Source of the DNA: Bacteroidales bacterium UBA4231
GTDB lineage: Bacteria; Bacteroidota; Bacteroidia; Bacteroidales; UBA932
Reading direction: 5' to 3'
NCBI GenBank assembly: GCA_002396335.1
Contig: DGXN01000025.1
Coordinates: 9,954 to 73,953 of the forward strand
Length of the DNA stretch: 64,000 nt
Translations under genes and position numbers: made by a program
Part shown: positions 62,809 through 64,000 of the stretch, piece after piece
Position numbering within the stretch: the first letter of the stretch is position 1
Layout of the letters: every line of letters starts with the position of its first letter
Notes under the pieces: generated by a model
The model's input: the letters and a program-made list of their open reading frames with translations, nothing else
The model's database searches: none
Told to the model about the DNA's origin: nothing

Positions 62809-63408
62809 ATGGAGTATTTTCTGATTATCATCTCGGCGATCTTCGTCAATAATATCGTCCTGGCGCAGTTCCTGGGTATCTGCCCGTTCCTGGGCGTGTC
62901 GAACAAGCTGTCCACCGCCACGGGCATGTCCATGGCCGTGTGCTTTGTGATCACCCTGGCCACCCTGGTGACGTACCTCATCAACCAGTACCTGCTGGTT
63001 CCCTTCGGCATCACCTTCCTGCAGACCATCGCCTTCATCCTCGTGATTGCGGCCCTGGTGCAGATGGTGGAGATTGTGCTCAAGAAAGTGAGCCCGTCCC
63101 TGTACCAGGCCCTGGGTATCTTCCTGCCCCTGATTACCACCAACTGCGCGGTGCTGGGCGTTGCCATCAACGTGGTTACCAAGGAGTTCTCCTTCGTGCC
63201 CGGCGGCATGCTCAACCTGGGCCAGGCGCTGGTGTATGCCTTCGCCACCTCGCTGGGCTACGGCCTTGCGATGGTCATCTTCGCCGGCATCCGCGAGCAT
63301 CTGTCCCTGAACAATGTTCCCAAGGCCTTCAAGGGCGTTCCCATCGCTGTCATCAGCGTCGGTATCCTTGCCCTGGCCTTCATGGGCTTCAGCGGTATGG
63401 TCAAGTAG
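62809..63408 (+). CDS. rnfA: Rnf complex subunit A
   Basis: 199 residues, six helices. [20 protein letters not shown] and [20 protein letters not shown] hold the two cysteines that, with those of RnfE, bind the membrane Fe-S cluster. With it the set B-C-D-G-E-A is complete, coupling reduced ferredoxin oxidation by NAD+ to ion pumping. It is the last gene of the run and meets ybaK tail to tail with 3 nt between stops. Confidence 0.97.
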   Translation: MEYFLIIISAIFVNNIVLAQFLGICPFLGVSNKLSTATGMSMAVCFVITLATLVTYLINQYLLVPFGITFLQTIAFILVIAALVQMVEIVLKKVSPSLYQALGIFLPLITTNCAVLGVAINVVTKEFSFVPGGMLNLGQALVYAFATSLGYGLAMVIFAGIREHLSLNNVPKAFKGVPIAVISVGILALAFMGFSGMVK

Positions 63409-63411
63409 ATC

Positions 63412-63882
63412 TTACAGCGGATAGATTCCCGCCCCGACAAAGCGGATCAGCGCATCGGGGGCTATGCAGACCTGCAGTCCGCGTACGCCGGCGCTGATAA
63501 ATATACTGTCCCAGAGAAGGGCGCTCTCATGAACGAAAGTGGGGAGCGCCTTTTTCATGCCGATGGGGGAGCACCCGCCGCGGATGTAACCCGTCAGAGG
63601 AAGCAGCTCCTTCACATGGATCATCTCGCAGCTCTTGTTTCCAGAGATGCGGGCGGCCACCTTCAGGTCCACTTCCATGGATCCCGGGACCACGCAGACG
63701 AAAAGGCCGTTCCGGTCGCCCCTCAGGACGAGGGTTTTGAACACGCGGTCCAGATCTTCTCCCAGCTGGGCTGCCACGTGCGAGGCTTCCAGGTGCTGCT
63801 CGTCCACCTCGTAGGGCACCAGGGTATAGGGGATGCCGGCTGCGTCCAGCAGCCGGGCTGCATTGGTCTTCTGGACACCCAT
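63412..63882 (-). CDS. ybaK: Cys-tRNA deacylase (YbaK/EbsC)
   Basis: 156 residues. KTNAARLLDAAGIPYTLVPY opens the family, VFKTLVLRG follows, and the conserved lysine region KVAARISGNKSCEMIHVKEL and GYIRGGCSPIGMKKALPTF are typical of YbaK. It hydrolyses mischarged Cys-tRNA(Pro) or related errors in the cytoplasm. It starts 3 nt after the stop of a membrane-protein gene that continues past the right edge, so the two form an operon on the minus strand. Confidence 0.93.
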   Translation of the reverse strand: MGVQKTNAARLLDAAGIPYTLVPYEVDEQHLEASHVAAQLGEDLDRVFKTLVLRGDRNGLFVCVVPGSMEVDLKVAARISGNKSCEMIHVKELLPLTGYIRGGCSPIGMKKALPTFVHESALLWDSIFISAGVRGLQVCIAPDALIRFVGAGIYPL

Positions 63883-63885
63883 GGC

Positions 63886-63999
63886 TTACTGGACGAATCC
63901 GGCGAAGTAGCCTGAGAAGAAGACGTTTGTAATCAGATAACCAACTATGGTAGAGACGATTACGCAGATCAGGCCAGGCATCATGAAACTGTGGTTCAG
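63886..63999 (-). CDS. C-terminal end of a membrane protein, partial
   Basis: The last 37 codons of a minus-strand gene that begins beyond the window. The sequence LNHSFMMPGLICVIVSTIVG and then YLITNVFFSGYFAGFVQ forms one or two hydrophobic helices ending in a short tail, so it is the end of an integral membrane protein, probably a transporter. The segment is too short to assign a family. It lies 3 nt upstream of ybaK. Confidence 0.55.
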   Translation of the reverse strand: MNHSFMMPGLICVIVSTIVGYLITNVFFSGYFAGFVQ

Positions 64000-64000
64000 C

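Overview
The window is a gene-dense chromosomal segment of a Bacteroidota bacterium, most probably a GC-rich gut-type member of Bacteroidales (my inference; no rRNA gene is present to confirm it). The evidence is a set of Bacteroidota-type promoters (TTTG, about 19 bp, TAnnTTTG), the ATP synthase gene order D-C-B-E-F-H-A-G, a GldH-type lipoprotein after ricT, a BACON-domain lipoprotein, a DUF4271-hemD-rnpA-yidD run and an rseC-rnfBCDGEA block. I see no tRNA, rRNA, CRISPR, prophage or transposase gene. No gap between genes exceeds about 165 bases.

Layout. 2-6913: the end of a glycan-degradation locus (GH144-like, BACON/DUF4886 lipoprotein, GH125, GH3). 7060-8982: a peptidase S51 domain fused to an ATP-grasp ligase domain. 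9099-17110: the complete F1Fo ATP synthase operon with an M20 dipeptidase as its last gene. 17233-23492: YitT, HAD phosphatase, GlpT/UhpC-type transporter, ZIP transporter, rsgA and a MATE exporter. 23493-25925 (minus): malQ. 26089-31883: C69 dipeptidase, SUI1, DUF4271, hemD, rnpA, yidD, ubiE and a GNAT-like acyltransferase, meeting tail to tail an ACP plus acyl-ACP synthetase pair (31880-33606, minus). 33696-40863: a GT117 membrane protein, rRNA methyltransferase, pgk, HAD phosphatase and lgt. 40929-46857: a tripartite RND efflux system with a small PII-like protein. 46945-52844: trxA, outer-membrane protein, LOG protein, polyprenyl synthase, holB, ricT, gldH-like and trmB. 52841-54812: a secreted protein divergent from a MerR regulator and a Nif3 protein. 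54871-63408: zinc-ribbon coiled-coil protein, dnaB, DUF3108, rseC and the complete rnf operon. 63412-end (minus): ybaK and the tail of a membrane protein.

The most unusual content is small palindromic DNA. A 94-bp element occurs twice with the same length, similar ends, a conserved A-rich loop and a stem of different sequence centred at the same position. One copy is intergenic (6923-7016) and one lies in frame inside the MATE gene (22725-22818). A different 81-bp palindrome sits in frame inside trmB. A 28-32-bp repeat occurs four times, twice in frame inside ATP synthase genes (encoding VILSDSEES) and once abutting the atpG start codon. A 30-bp hairpin with 12-bp arms and a 6-nt loop occurs three times at transcription-unit boundaries. 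In-frame palindromes inside housekeeping genes resemble the Rickettsia palindromic elements; this analogy is mine.

Regulation is visible mainly as promoters. The pgk and methyltransferase promoters interlock within 44 bp. The lgt promoter appears to start transcription at or beside the start codon. Several convergent gene pairs overlap at their stop codons.
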